Shown here piece after piece: positions 45,381-54,531 of a stretch of DNA of 64,000 nucleotides. The translations under genes were made by a program, and so were the position numbers. Position 1 is the first letter of the stretch. The number at the start of each line of letters is the position of its first letter. Source of the stretch: Citrobacter rodentium NBRC 105723 = DSM 16636 (lineage in GTDB: Bacteria > Pseudomonadota > Gammaproteobacteria > Enterobacterales > Enterobacteriaceae); NCBI RefSeq assembly GCF_021278985.1, contig NZ_CP082833.1, positions 2,976,001 through 3,040,000 of the forward strand. The letters are read 5' to 3'. The notes under the pieces are model-generated. The model saw only the letters and a program-made list of their open reading frames with translations. It was not told the origin of the DNA and ran no database searches.

Positions 45381-45403
45381 GCGCCCTGACGGGCGCTTTT
45401 TTT
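45381..45403 (+). terminator. Hairpin with T-run between guaB and guaA
   Basis: A perfect stem GCGCCC/GGGCGC (45381-45386, 45391-45396), TGAC loop, is followed by seven T residues. It has the full form of an intrinsic terminator although guaA depends on the upstream promoter in E. coli, so it may reduce guaA transcription relative to guaB. Confidence 0.75.
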
Positions 45404-45431
45404 GGTTTCATTTGCCTCGGAATTAGCGTCA

Positions 45432-47009
45432 ATGACAGACAATATCCACAAGCATCGCATTCTCATCCTTGATTTCGGATCGCAGTACACTCAACTGGTC
45501 GCACGTCGCGTGCGTGAACTGGGAGTGTATTGCGAGCTGTGGGCATGGGATGTGACTGAAGCACAGATTCGTGAATTTAATCCCAGCGGTATTATTCTTT
45601 CCGGCGGACCGGAAAGCACCACCGAGGAAAATAGCCCGCGCGCGCCGCAGTACGTTTTTGAGGCTGGCGTACCGGTCTTCGGCGTCTGCTACGGTATGCA
45701 GACCATGGCTATGCAGCTTGGCGGCCATGTTGAAGGTTCCAGCGAGCGTGAGTTCGGCTACGCGCAGGTGGAAGTCGTGAACGACAGCGCGCTGGTTCGC
45801 GGCATTGAAGACTCCCTGACCGCCGACGGCAAACCGCTGCTCGACGTCTGGATGAGCCACGGTGACAAAGTGACGGCTATTCCGTCAGACTTCGTTACCG
45901 TCGCCAGCACTGAAAGCTGCCCGTTCGCCATTATGGCCAACGAAGAAAAACGCTTCTACGGCGTACAGTTCCACCCGGAAGTGACCCACACCCGTCAGGG
46001 GATGCGTATGCTGGAGCGCTTCGTGCGCGACATCTGCCAGTGTGAAGCGCTGTGGACCCCGGCTAAAATCATTGACGACGCCGTTGAGCGTATTCGCCAG
46101 CAGGTCGGTGATGACAAAGTGATCCTCGGTCTTTCCGGCGGCGTTGACTCTTCCGTTACCGCGATGCTGCTGCACCGCGCCATCGGTAAAAACCTGACCT
46201 GCGTTTTCGTTGATAATGGTCTGCTGCGCCTCAACGAAGCCCAGCAGGTAATGGATATGTTTGGCGACCATTTTGGCCTGAACATCGTTCACGTTCCGGC
46301 TGAAGAACGCTTCCTGGCGGCGCTAAAAGGTGAGAACGATCCGGAAGCGAAGCGTAAGATCATCGGTCGCGTCTTTGTGGAAGTGTTCGACGAAGAAGCG
46401 CTGAAGCTGGAAGACGTTAAATGGCTGGCGCAGGGCACTATTTATCCGGACGTTATCGAGTCTGCCGCCTCCGCTACCGGTAAAGCGCACGTCATCAAAT
46501 CTCACCATAACGTCGGCGGCCTGCCGAAAGAGATGAAGATGGGGCTGGTTGAGCCGCTGAAAGAGCTGTTCAAAGACGAAGTGCGTAAGATTGGCCTTGA
46601 GCTGGGTCTGCCGTACGACATGCTCTACCGTCACCCGTTCCCGGGGCCGGGACTGGGCGTTCGCGTACTGGGCGAAGTGAAGAAAGAGTATTGCGACCTG
46701 CTGCGTCGTGCCGACGCTATCTTTATTGAAGAACTGCATAAAGCGGATCTCTACAATAAGGTCAGCCAGGCGTTTACCGTCTTCTTGCCGGTTCGCTCCG
46801 TTGGCGTGATGGGCGACGGTCGTAAATACGACTGGGTTGTCTCCCTGCGCGCCGTGGAAACCATCGACTTTATGACCGCCCACTGGGCGCATCTGCCGTA
46901 TGATTTCCTGGGCCGTGTCTCTAACCGCATCATTAACGAAGTCAACGGTATCTCCCGGGTGGTGTATGACATCAGCGGTAAGCCGCCAGCGACCATTGAG
47001 TGGGAGTAA
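45432..47009 (+). CDS. guaA: GuaA, GMP synthase (glutamine-hydrolysing)
   Basis: A 525-residue amidotransferase converting XMP to GMP with ATP and glutamine. The N-terminal class I glutaminase has the nucleophile in FGVCYGMQ (about Cys86) and the QFHPEVTH His/Glu pair near 181-183. The ATP pyrophosphatase P-loop is GLSGGVDSSV near residue 234, and the C-terminal dimerisation domain ends IEWE. ATG 45432 (MTDNIHKHRIL) gives the E. coli length. Second gene of guaBA, 60 bases after guaB. Confidence 0.98.
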   Translation: MTDNIHKHRILILDFGSQYTQLVARRVRELGVYCELWAWDVTEAQIREFNPSGIILSGGPESTTEENSPRAPQYVFEAGVPVFGVCYGMQTMAMQLGGHVEGSSEREFGYAQVEVVNDSALVRGIEDSLTADGKPLLDVWMSHGDKVTAIPSDFVTVASTESCPFAIMANEEKRFYGVQFHPEVTHTRQGMRMLERFVRDICQCEALWTPAKIIDDAVERIRQQVGDDKVILGLSGGVDSSVTAMLLHRAIGKNLTCVFVDNGLLRLNEAQQVMDMFGDHFGLNIVHVPAEERFLAALKGENDPEAKRKIIGRVFVEVFDEEALKLEDVKWLAQGTIYPDVIESAASATGKAHVIKSHHNVGGLPKEMKMGLVEPLKELFKDEVRKIGLELGLPYDMLYRHPFPGPGLGVRVLGEVKKEYCDLLRRADAIFIEELHKADLYNKVSQAFTVFLPVRSVGVMGDGRKYDWVVSLRAVETIDFMTAHWAHLPYDFLGRVSNRIINEVNGISRVVYDISGKPPATIEWE

Positions 47010-47054
47010 GCAGTTACTCTCCTGCTGTTCGAGATAAGGCAAAATAGTATCAGC

Positions 47055-47078
47055 CCCCTGTTTTTACAGGGGTTTTTT
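47055..47078 (+). terminator. Terminator after guaA
   Basis: Stem CCCCTG/CAGGGG (47055-47060, 47067-47072) with a T5A loop, followed by six T residues. Closes guaBA. Confidence 0.9.
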
Positions 47079-47312
47079 CTTTATGACCATGATGAACTGT
47101 CAGGGAGCGGCTAACGGCAGGAGATATTTATCGCTGGTATTGAAACAGGCTATTTCCAGTCAATGCTGCAAAAATCTTAGCTGTTCTCTGGTGAAACTAC
47201 AGGTAATGCCGCTAAAGCTGTCGGGCAGACCGTCAGGCTATCGCCGGCTTGGTAGCGTAATCATAAAGCCAAACGTTCAGCACGGGCCTGAAAGCGAAAG
47301 GCATTCGAAGCA
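47079..47312. other. Unassigned stretch between guaA and yfgG
   Basis: After the guaA terminator, 234 bases to the yfgG stop hold no gene I recognise. A 77-codon frame (47083-47316, plus) starts with a triple Met-like ATGACCATGATG but has no ribosome site, odd composition and overlaps yfgG; it is not called. The 3' end of guaA is a known island integration site in enterobacteria, but I see no integrase remnant and no repeat of the guaA terminus here. Confidence 0.4.
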
Positions 47313-47504
47313 TTAACGTTGTGCAGGTGTTTCGACAGAGAGGCTGGACTGCTGAGCGTCTTTTTTATCCTGATGGTGGTGCCAGGCACCGATAGAAGAG
47401 TAGACGAAGCGTCCAAAGAAGAAGATAAAGCTGATAAGCAATACGATACGGGTCATGCGACTGTTAAATCGATGTCGTTTTCGCATACTGGTTGCCTGAC
47501 TCAC
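47313..47504 (-). CDS. yfgG: YfgG, small membrane protein linked to Ni/Co stress
   Basis: A 63-residue protein with a basic N-terminus (MRKRHRFNSRM from residue 7), one transmembrane helix (IVLLISFIFFFGRFVY) and a polar C-terminus ending VETPAQR. It resembles E. coli YfgG over its whole length. The chosen start is GTG 47504 (V-S-Q-A-T-S), with AAGGA at suitable distance upstream; the frame is open further upstream but without similarity. In E. coli, yfgG has been linked to nickel/cobalt and dye tolerance; the mechanism is unknown. Confidence 0.87.
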   Translation of the reverse strand: MSQATSMRKRHRFNSRMTRIVLLISFIFFFGRFVYSSIGAWHHHQDKKDAQQSSLSVETPAQR

Positions 47505-47854
47505 AAAAGGTTCCTTAGAAGAAGCCCATGCGGGCGACAGGCTCATTAAGGCACACTGCGCCACAATGGTCAATTCTTGATTATGTAAAAAAGCGTCAAT
47601 CGTACTATGAAGCATTGTTATGGAAGTTAATTTCCTTATTTACATTAATAATAACTTAATGATAACGGAAGGAAATAAAGGTGGTTTTTGATTAGTAGGG
47701 GAGGAATTATTTGATGTGTGTCAAAATTTGCTTTCCACTGGCAACTAAAATCGGTGCTACATGCTGGATGAATTTTTCATCATATTTCTAGAGTCAGGTG
47801 GGATGCCTGTCTGATAAAACCCTGCCGGGATTATAGGGTTTCTGCTGAGCACCT
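47505..47854 (+). promoter_or_regulatory. yfgG-yfgF divergent region with FNR-dependent promoter
   Basis: This 350-base gap has no gene. TTGATGTGTGTCAA at 47711-47724 matches the FNR box TTGATNNNNATCAA at all but one specified base. Its centre lies 41.5 bases before an expected start near 47759, and TAAAAT (47746-47751) sits as the -10, the classic class II FNR arrangement. This fits reports that E. coli yfgF is an anaerobic, FNR-linked gene. A hairpin AACCCT/AGGGTT lies near 47818-47840 in the leader. The left half (47,620-47,700) is AT-rich. Confidence 0.75.
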
Positions 47855-50095
47855 ATGAGACTGAATAAAAAATATATCGCGTTCAGAGATAAGTGGTGGG
47901 GACTTCCTCTGATTTTACCCCCGCTCATGCTGCCGATAGTGAGCCAACTTAATACTTATGCCCATGTCGCTTCCGGAGATGTGGCGCTGATCTATCTCTC
48001 ATTAGCGTTAATGATGAGTATGATGGTCTTTTTCAGCTGGGCGGCCCTTCCCGGCATCGTGCTGGCGATATTCATTCGCAAATATCCACAGATTGGTCTG
48101 GCGGAAACCCTGCCCGCCATTGCCCATTTCCTGTTTGCTATCGTGCTCAGTTGGGGGGGCTATCGCGTTTTTAATCCCCGGCGCAACGCTGTCTCGCACG
48201 GGGTACCACGGCTGGTTTTTCAGCGCATTTTCTGGCAGGTATTCTGTTCCGCCACCCTGTTTCTGCTGCTGTTTCAGTTTGCCGCTTTTGTCGGGATGTA
48301 TGAAAGCAGACTGAGTCTGATGGGCGGAAGCCCTTTTAATATCAACGCATTAATTAACTACCAGGGGATACTGGTGGGGAATTTAATTGGCGTGCCGATC
48401 TTTTATTTCATCCTGCGCGTTATTCGTAACCCTTTTCATTTGCGTGGTTATTATTCGCAGCTGAAATTACAGTTTGATCGCAAAGTGACAAAAACCGAAG
48501 TGGTTATTTGGCTGCTGGTGCTTACCGTCTTAATGACCTTGTTATGCATGCCGCTGAATGTCAACAGCTCCATCTTTAGTACAAATTATACATTATCTTT
48601 ATTACTGCCGGTGATGTTATGGGGGGCGATGCGCTATGGTTATCGCTTTATTTCGCTGGTCTGGACGCCGGTTCTGATTATTGCGATTTGCCATTATCAG
48701 AGCTACACCCCTTATTATGCCGGTTACGACGTGCAGCTGGCGATTACCTCCTCAAGCTTTCTGGTTTTTTCCTTTATTGTCAATTACATTGCGGTGTTGG
48801 CAACGCGTCAGCGAACCGTAAATGGCCGCGCCCGGCGTCTTGCTTTTCTTGACCCTGTGGTCCATCTTCCGAATCTGCGCGCCCTGAATCGTGATCTGAG
48901 AAGCGCGCCCTGGTCAGCGCTGTGCTTCCTGCATGTTCCTGAACTGGAAATTCTGGTAAAGCATTACGGCATAATGTTGCGCATCCAGTACAAGCAGCAG
49001 CTCTCGCACTGGATAACCGAAAAGCTCGGGCCGGGAGAGAGCGTTTACCAGATGTCCGGTCCCGATCTGCTGCTGCGCTTAAATACAGAGTCGCACCAGC
49101 AGCGTATTGAAGCCCTCGACGAGTATATTAAGCAGTTTCGTTTTATCTGGGACGGCATGTCCTTCCAGCCGCAGGTTGGGGTCAGCTACTGCTATGTTCG
49201 TTCGCCGGTCAGCCATATCTCTCTGCTGCTGGGCGAAATGAGCACCATCGCTGAACTGTCCGTTATGACCAATTCGCCGGAGAATCTGGAGCGTCGCGGC
49301 GCGATGAACCTGCAGCGCAATCTGAAAGACAAAGTGAAGATGATGAATCATCTGCAACACGCGCTGGAGCACGATCTTTTTTGCCTGGTGGCCCAGCCCA
49401 TCCAGGGGATCCGGGGCGACATCTTCCATGAGGTCCTGCTGCGTTTGCAGGACGAGGAAGGAGAGGTGATCCAGCCTGAGGTCTTTTTACCCGTCGCGCA
49501 TGAATTTGGCTTAGCCTCGCGCATCGATCTGTGGGTAATTGAACATACGCTGCGTTTTATGGCGGAACATCGCGCCGCGATGCCGGCCCGCCGCTTCGCG
49601 CTGAATCTGTCGGCGCCGTCGATATGTCGGGCTAATTTTTCTCGCGAAGTCAGTAAGCTACTGAGCAAATACCAGATTGAAGCATGGCAGCTGATCTTCG
49701 AGGTTACGGAGAGCTATGCGCTGTTAAATGCCGAACAGGCACAGGCGACGCTTAGAGATTTACAGCAGTTGGGCTGTCGCATCGCAATTGATGATTTCGG
49801 TACTGGCTACGCCAGTTATGCAAGGCTGAAGGATATTAATGCTGACATCCTGAAGATTGATGGCAGCTTTATCCGCAATATGATTTCGAATAGCCTCGAC
49901 TACCAGATCGTCGCTTCTATTTGCCATCTGGCGCGAATGAAAAAAATGCAGGTGGTGGCTGAATTTGTCGAAAGCGAGGAGATCCGCAGCGCGGTCGCCT
50001 CGCTGGGCATTGACTATATGCAGGGATTCCTGATCGGCGAACCTCAGTCGTTAATGGAGACGCTGGACACTCCGGCGCCTGTTACCCGCGCCTGA
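47855..50095 (+). CDS. yfgF: YfgF (PdeA), cyclic di-GMP phosphodiesterase
   Basis: A 746-residue inner-membrane protein. About ten hydrophobic segments in residues 1-310 form a MASE1-type sensory region; a degenerate GGDEF domain follows (the active loop reads MSGPDLLLRL rather than GGDEF); the EAL domain occupies about 500-740 with EVLLRL as its EAL-type motif, RFALNLSAPSI, FEVTESYA, IDDFGTGYASYARL and LKIDGSFI, so metal-binding residues are retained. It should cleave c-di-GMP; E. coli YfgF is active anaerobically. The FNR-type promoter upstream fits that role. It is convergent with ppx, 7 bases apart. Confidence 0.95.
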   Translation: MRLNKKYIAFRDKWWGLPLILPPLMLPIVSQLNTYAHVASGDVALIYLSLALMMSMMVFFSWAALPGIVLAIFIRKYPQIGLAETLPAIAHFLFAIVLSWGGYRVFNPRRNAVSHGVPRLVFQRIFWQVFCSATLFLLLFQFAAFVGMYESRLSLMGGSPFNINALINYQGILVGNLIGVPIFYFILRVIRNPFHLRGYYSQLKLQFDRKVTKTEVVIWLLVLTVLMTLLCMPLNVNSSIFSTNYTLSLLLPVMLWGAMRYGYRFISLVWTPVLIIAICHYQSYTPYYAGYDVQLAITSSSFLVFSFIVNYIAVLATRQRTVNGRARRLAFLDPVVHLPNLRALNRDLRSAPWSALCFLHVPELEILVKHYGIMLRIQYKQQLSHWITEKLGPGESVYQMSGPDLLLRLNTESHQQRIEALDEYIKQFRFIWDGMSFQPQVGVSYCYVRSPVSHISLLLGEMSTIAELSVMTNSPENLERRGAMNLQRNLKDKVKMMNHLQHALEHDLFCLVAQPIQGIRGDIFHEVLLRLQDEEGEVIQPEVFLPVAHEFGLASRIDLWVIEHTLRFMAEHRAAMPARRFALNLSAPSICRANFSREVSKLLSKYQIEAWQLIFEVTESYALLNAEQAQATLRDLQQLGCRIAIDDFGTGYASYARLKDINADILKIDGSFIRNMISNSLDYQIVASICHLARMKKMQVVAEFVESEEIRSAVASLGIDYMQGFLIGEPQSLMETLDTPAPVTRA

Positions 50096-50102
50096 GCATG
50101 CT

Positions 50103-51644
50103 TCAGGCGGCAATCTCCGGCGAACGTTCTTCTTCAATTTTCAGGCGCCAGCCGGTTACGGCTTCCCAGTACTGCTGCTCTTTTTCCAGATCGAGCAGCA
50201 CCAGCGCGTTCTGGCTAAACCAGTCATGCGGGAAGCGCAGGGTCCAGTGACTGTCGTCGGTGATGAGCGTCAGCCTGGGCGGCGTGGTGGTGGCCTGGCG
50301 CTGGTTATTCAGCAGGACGCCCAGACGCAGCAGCTGGATCAACGGCAGATACTGTTTCTTTTTGAACAGCGTAAAGCGGGGCAGATCGTCAAGCTTAATC
50401 GCTTTACGGTGATAACGAACCAGCGTCGCCATCATGGTTTGCTGCTCCTGGTTAAAACCGGGCAAATCGCTGTTTTGCAGAATGTAGGCTGAATGGCGAT
50501 GCAGGCCGCTGTGGTTAATATTCAGTCCCACCTCATGCAGCATGGCCGCCCATTTCAGCAGGGCCTCAAGCTGCGGATGCGCCAGCTTCGGCTGCTGCGT
50601 CTGCCACTGATCGTACATCTGCATGGTGGTTTCCAGCACGCGTCTTGCCTGATCGCTGTCGATATTGTACTGGTTCGCCAGGCTACTGGCGGTACGGCTG
50701 CGAACATCCTGATGGCGGAAGCGGCCTTCCATTTCATACAGTACGCCTTCGCGCAGCGCGCCGTCGGAAAGGCGCAGTTCATGGATAGCCAGCGCATCGA
50801 ATACCCCGCAGAGAATCGCCAGCCCCGGCACAAACACCACTTTTCGCTCTTCTGACAGACCCGGCAGGCTCAGTTCATCAAAGTTGCGGTACTGCAACAG
50901 TTCCGCAATCAGCCTGTCCAGACGTTCCGGCGTGATGAAGCCATCTTTTTCGCCCATCGCCAGCAGGACTTCGTGGGCGGCTTTGATGGTGCCGGATGCG
51001 CCCAGCGCGACGTTCCAGCCCTGAATGCGAAACTGCCACGCCAGGGTTTCGAGCTTCTGCGCCGCCGCCATTCTGGCGCGCTGGAAATTCTCTTTGTTAA
51101 TGGCCCCGCCCGGGAAATAGAGTTGCGCAAAGCTGACGCAGCCCATCCGGCGGCTTTCGACCAGCTTTGGTTCGAAGTTTTCGCCAATCACCAGCTCCGT
51201 TGAGCCGCCGCCAATATCAATAACCAGTTTGCGGCCTTTTTCCGGCTGCGTGTGTTCAACGCCCATAAAGATCAGGCGCGCTTCTTCGTTACCGGAAATA
51301 ATTTCGATCGGATAGGGGATGACCTTTTCCGCGCGCTTCAGGAAATCGGTGGCGTTCAGCGCCTGGCGCAGCGTATGGGTGCCCACGATACAGACGCTGG
51401 AAGGAGAGAAGCCCTGCAGACGCTCGGCAAACAGCGACAGGCAGCTCAGCCCGCGTTCCATGGCTTCCTCGCTCAGCCGGTTATCTTCACCAAGACCGTC
51501 AGCCAGATGCACGCGCTGTTTGAGCCTGCCGATAATTTGCATGGCGCCGTCCACCACGCGGGCGATCACCATGTGAAAACTGTTTGAGCCAAGGTCGACC
51601 GCCGCAAATTCCTGCGGTCGTGGGGACTTATCGTGTATTGGCAT
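50103..51644 (-). CDS. ppx: Ppx, exopolyphosphatase
   Basis: A 513-residue enzyme removing terminal phosphates from long-chain polyphosphate and related to GppA. N-terminal actin-like phosphate loops FAAVDLGSNSFHMVIARV and LVIDIGGGSTELVIG, with the catalytic Glu near 121 in the GTHTLRQALN region, precede a HD-like C-terminal domain (WAAMLHEVGLNINHSG). ATG 51644 (MPIHDKSPRPQEF) gives exactly the E. coli length; a longer frame to 51722 overlaps ppk and is rejected. It lies 4 bases after ppk in one operon. Confidence 0.97.
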   Translation of the reverse strand: MPIHDKSPRPQEFAAVDLGSNSFHMVIARVVDGAMQIIGRLKQRVHLADGLGEDNRLSEEAMERGLSCLSLFAERLQGFSPSSVCIVGTHTLRQALNATDFLKRAEKVIPYPIEIISGNEEARLIFMGVEHTQPEKGRKLVIDIGGGSTELVIGENFEPKLVESRRMGCVSFAQLYFPGGAINKENFQRARMAAAQKLETLAWQFRIQGWNVALGASGTIKAAHEVLLAMGEKDGFITPERLDRLIAELLQYRNFDELSLPGLSEERKVVFVPGLAILCGVFDALAIHELRLSDGALREGVLYEMEGRFRHQDVRSRTASSLANQYNIDSDQARRVLETTMQMYDQWQTQQPKLAHPQLEALLKWAAMLHEVGLNINHSGLHRHSAYILQNSDLPGFNQEQQTMMATLVRYHRKAIKLDDLPRFTLFKKKQYLPLIQLLRLGVLLNNQRQATTTPPRLTLITDDSHWTLRFPHDWFSQNALVLLDLEKEQQYWEAVTGWRLKIEEERSPEIAA

Positions 51645-51648
51645 AGCG

Positions 51649-53715
51649 TTAATCTGGTTGCTCGAGTGATTTGATGTAGTCATAAATCGCCAGCTGTGCC
51701 CGCACCTTACGGCGGTTTCCACGCGGCACGTAGCGATTACTCAGTTCTTTATCGACATAGCGGGCTTTTACCGTGTCGCTGAACAGAATGTCAATAATAT
51801 CCAGCACCCGCTGCTTCAGGCGCGGGTCGAGCACCGGCGTCGCCACTTCGATGCGGTAGTCGATATTACGCGTCATCCAGTCCGCGGAAGAAAGATAAAC
51901 CTGCTTGTTGCCGCCGTTTTCAAAGATATAGACCCGGTCATGCTCAAGGTAGCGGTCAACAATGCTGATAACACGAATATTATCGCTGATGCCCGGAAGA
52001 AATGGAATCAGCGAACACATGCCGCGAACCAGCAGATTCACCGTTACGCCGGAGCCGGAAGCCGCATACAGGCGGTCGACCAGCCCTTTATCCACCAGAT
52101 TATTCAGCTTCAGCGTGATGCCGCTGGGACGCCCCTGCTGGGCGTTAGCGATTTCACGGTCCACCATTTCATACAGCAGGCGGCGCGAGTTTTGTGGCGA
52201 TACCAGCAGATAATCAAAGGTTACCGGGCGATACGGGTTTTCGATAAAGTTAAACACCCGGCGCACTTCGTTAGTGATCCGCGCATCGGCGGTCAACAGC
52301 GAGTAGTCGGTATACAGGCGCGCAGTTTTTTCGTTGAAGTTGCCGGTGCCGATATGGGCGTAACGCACCACCTCATCGCCTTCTTTACGCGAGATGAGGA
52401 ACAGCTTGGCGTGAATTTTCAGCCCTGGCGCGGAGAAGATGACGTGCACGCCCGCTTCCGTCAGGCGCTTCGCCCAGTGGATGTTGGCCTCTTCATCAAA
52501 TCGCGCCTGCAGCTCCACCACAACGGTCACTTTTTTACCGTTATGGGCTGCGTGGATCATCGCATCAATAATTCGCGAATCTTTCGCCACGCGATAGATG
52601 TTAATTTTGATTGCCAGCACGCTCGGGTCGAATGAGGCCTGACGCAGCAGTTCCAGTACGTGCTCAAAGGTGTGATAGGGGTAGTAAAGCAGTACGTCGC
52701 GTTCGCGAATCGCCTCAAAGCCGTTACGGAACGTCTCTTTATCAAACCAGAGATGACGCAGGCGCGGCAGCGGCTTATTCACCAGGTTCGCTTTGCCTAC
52801 GTTAGGGAAGTTTATGAAATCTTTGAAGTTATGGTAACGTCCGCCGGGCACAATGGAGTCATAGCGCGAGATGGTCAGCTTCTCGCGCAGCACTTCCACC
52901 AGCGCATTAGGCATGTCGCGCTGATAGACAAAGCGTACCGGTTCGGCGGTCAGGCGCTGTTTCAGGCTGGATGACATCAGCTCCATCAGGCTTGATTCCA
53001 TCTCATGCACCAGATCGTATTCGGCGTCGCGGGTCATCTTCATTGAATAGGCGTTCAGCATGTCGTAATCGAAGAAGCCTTTGAAGATGTCATCCAGGCA
53101 GTAGCGCAGAATATTATCCAGCAGGATCATCGGCTTGCGGCGGCGCGGCGCTTCCGGCGGCAGGTTCACGAAGCGTGGTACTTTATCCGAAGGAATTTCC
53201 AGCAGCGCATAGCGAATCGAATCGCCGCGAATAATCTCCACCGCCAGGTAGGTATAGTCATCTTTCAGGAACTGAACCAGATCCGTTTCGCGGTTAATCA
53301 AAATCGGCGTGATGTGCTGGCGCAGATAGTGCTTGAAGTAGTGGCGCAGCCAGACCTGCTGATTGGCCGACAGCTGACGTTCGTTGATCAGGAAGATCTG
53401 ATTGCGCGCCATCTCCAGCAGGAGCTCATTATACAGGCCGTCGAACTCCTGGTCGGCCTTTAACACCCGGGACTGGATTTTGCCCAGCAGATGGCGAGAG
53501 TGCGAATTTGAGCCCTGTTCTTCGCTGATGATAATGCGCCGCTTTAGCTCAGCGAAACGTACTTTATAGAATTCATCAAGGTTATTGGAATAGATGCCTA
53601 AGAAACGCATCCTTTCAATCAACGGGTTTGATTTATCCGCCGCTTCCTGGAGCACGCGCTCGTTGAACGCTAACCAGCTCAGTTCTTTTTCGATGTATAG
53701 CTTTTCCTGACCCAT
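51649..53715 (-). CDS. ppk: Ppk1, polyphosphate kinase
   Basis: A 688-residue membrane-associated enzyme polymerising the gamma phosphate of ATP into polyphosphate. It has the N domain (YIEKELSWLAFNERVLQEA), head domain and two phospholipase-D-like C domains; the autophosphorylated His is in RYAHIGTGNFNEKTARLYTD (about residue 435) with a second catalytic His in YLEHDRVYIFEN (about 592). Length equals E. coli Ppk1. First gene of ppk-ppx; 174 bases separate it from purN. Confidence 0.98.
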   Translation of the reverse strand: MGQEKLYIEKELSWLAFNERVLQEAADKSNPLIERMRFLGIYSNNLDEFYKVRFAELKRRIIISEEQGSNSHSRHLLGKIQSRVLKADQEFDGLYNELLLEMARNQIFLINERQLSANQQVWLRHYFKHYLRQHITPILINRETDLVQFLKDDYTYLAVEIIRGDSIRYALLEIPSDKVPRFVNLPPEAPRRRKPMILLDNILRYCLDDIFKGFFDYDMLNAYSMKMTRDAEYDLVHEMESSLMELMSSSLKQRLTAEPVRFVYQRDMPNALVEVLREKLTISRYDSIVPGGRYHNFKDFINFPNVGKANLVNKPLPRLRHLWFDKETFRNGFEAIRERDVLLYYPYHTFEHVLELLRQASFDPSVLAIKINIYRVAKDSRIIDAMIHAAHNGKKVTVVVELQARFDEEANIHWAKRLTEAGVHVIFSAPGLKIHAKLFLISRKEGDEVVRYAHIGTGNFNEKTARLYTDYSLLTADARITNEVRRVFNFIENPYRPVTFDYLLVSPQNSRRLLYEMVDREIANAQQGRPSGITLKLNNLVDKGLVDRLYAASGSGVTVNLLVRGMCSLIPFLPGISDNIRVISIVDRYLEHDRVYIFENGGNKQVYLSSADWMTRNIDYRIEVATPVLDPRLKQRVLDIIDILFSDTVKARYVDKELSNRYVPRGNRRKVRAQLAIYDYIKSLEQPD

Positions 53716-53845
53716 TAATACCTATACTCCGTTTTATTCACGGGACACTGCCTGATCATTATGGCGAGCAATGCTCTCAGATGTCCAACTGTGCCAGAAA
53801 AGTATGACGATAAACTGTTTGATAACATAAAGAAGGGAAGAAGAG

Positions 53846-53880
53846 TAGGCCGGAGGGTTGAGGGCTGACTTCCGGCCTGT
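53846..53880. repeat. REP-like inverted repeat near the purN end
   Basis: GTAGGCCGGA (53845-53854) and TCCGGCCTG (53870-53878) form an imperfect hairpin resembling a degenerate REP, 10 bases beyond the purN stop on the minus strand, where it could act as a terminator. The internal bases do not match the REP consensus. Confidence 0.5.
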
Positions 53881-53889
53881 GAAGAGAAG

Positions 53890-54531
53890 TTATGATTCGT
53901 CAGACGCATATCCCTGCGGCGGCAGCGGCTGGCCGTCGAGCCAGGCGGCGTTGTCGCGCATCTTCAGACGTCCTTCCACAAACCAGCGGATGACGAGCGG
54001 ATAAATCGTGTGTTCCTGCGCCTGAACGCGAGCGGTGATCTCATCTTCATCATCGCCCTCGAATACCGGTACTTTGGCCTGCAAAATGACCGGGCCGCCA
54101 TCCAGTTCGTCAGTCACAAAATGCACCGAGGTGCCGTGCTCTTCATCGCCATTTTCCAGCGCCTGGCGATGGGTATGCAGGCCGGGATATTTCGGCAGCA
54201 GGGAAGGGTGGATGTTCAGCAGGCGTCCAGCGTAATGGGCAACGAACGCCGGGCTCAGAATACGCATAAAGCCGGCCAGCACCACCACATCAGGCGCGTA
54301 GGCGTCAATTTCCAGCATCAGTTCGCGATCGTAGGCGTCGCGGCTGGCAAACCGATCGGCAGTCAGCGTATGGGTCGCAATACCCGCTGTTCTGGCACGC
54401 TCAAGGCCGAACGCGTCGGCCTTGTTGCTGAATACTGCCCGGAGGGTGCCTTTGATCTTCTTCTCTTTACAGGCATCAATGATCGCCTGCAAATTGCTTC
54501 CGTTACCGGAAATAAGCACCACAATATTCAT
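53890..54531 (-). CDS. purN: PurN, phosphoribosylglycinamide formyltransferase
   Basis: A 213-residue enzyme transferring the formyl group of 10-formyl-tetrahydrofolate to GAR in purine synthesis. NIVVLISGNGSNLQAIIDAC begins the phosphate-binding fold; RILSPAFVAHYAGRLLNIHPSLLPKYPG carries the catalytic Asn106-His108 pair, and HFVTDELDGGPVI the catalytic Asp near 144. It is one residue longer than E. coli PurN. Its ATG overlaps the purM stop by one base (TAATG), so the two are coupled. Confidence 0.97.
   Translation of the reverse strand: MNIVVLISGNGSNLQAIIDACKEKKIKGTLRAVFSNKADAFGLERARTAGIATHTLTADRFASRDAYDRELMLEIDAYAPDVVVLAGFMRILSPAFVAHYAGRLLNIHPSLLPKYPGLHTHRQALENGDEEHGTSVHFVTDELDGGPVILQAKVPVFEGDDEDEITARVQAQEHTIYPLVIRWFVEGRLKMRDNAAWLDGQPLPPQGYASDES

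Noticed and set aside
47083..47316. 77-codon gene after guaA
   Set aside because: No ribosome site, no recognisable family, overlaps the yfgG end; probably chance.
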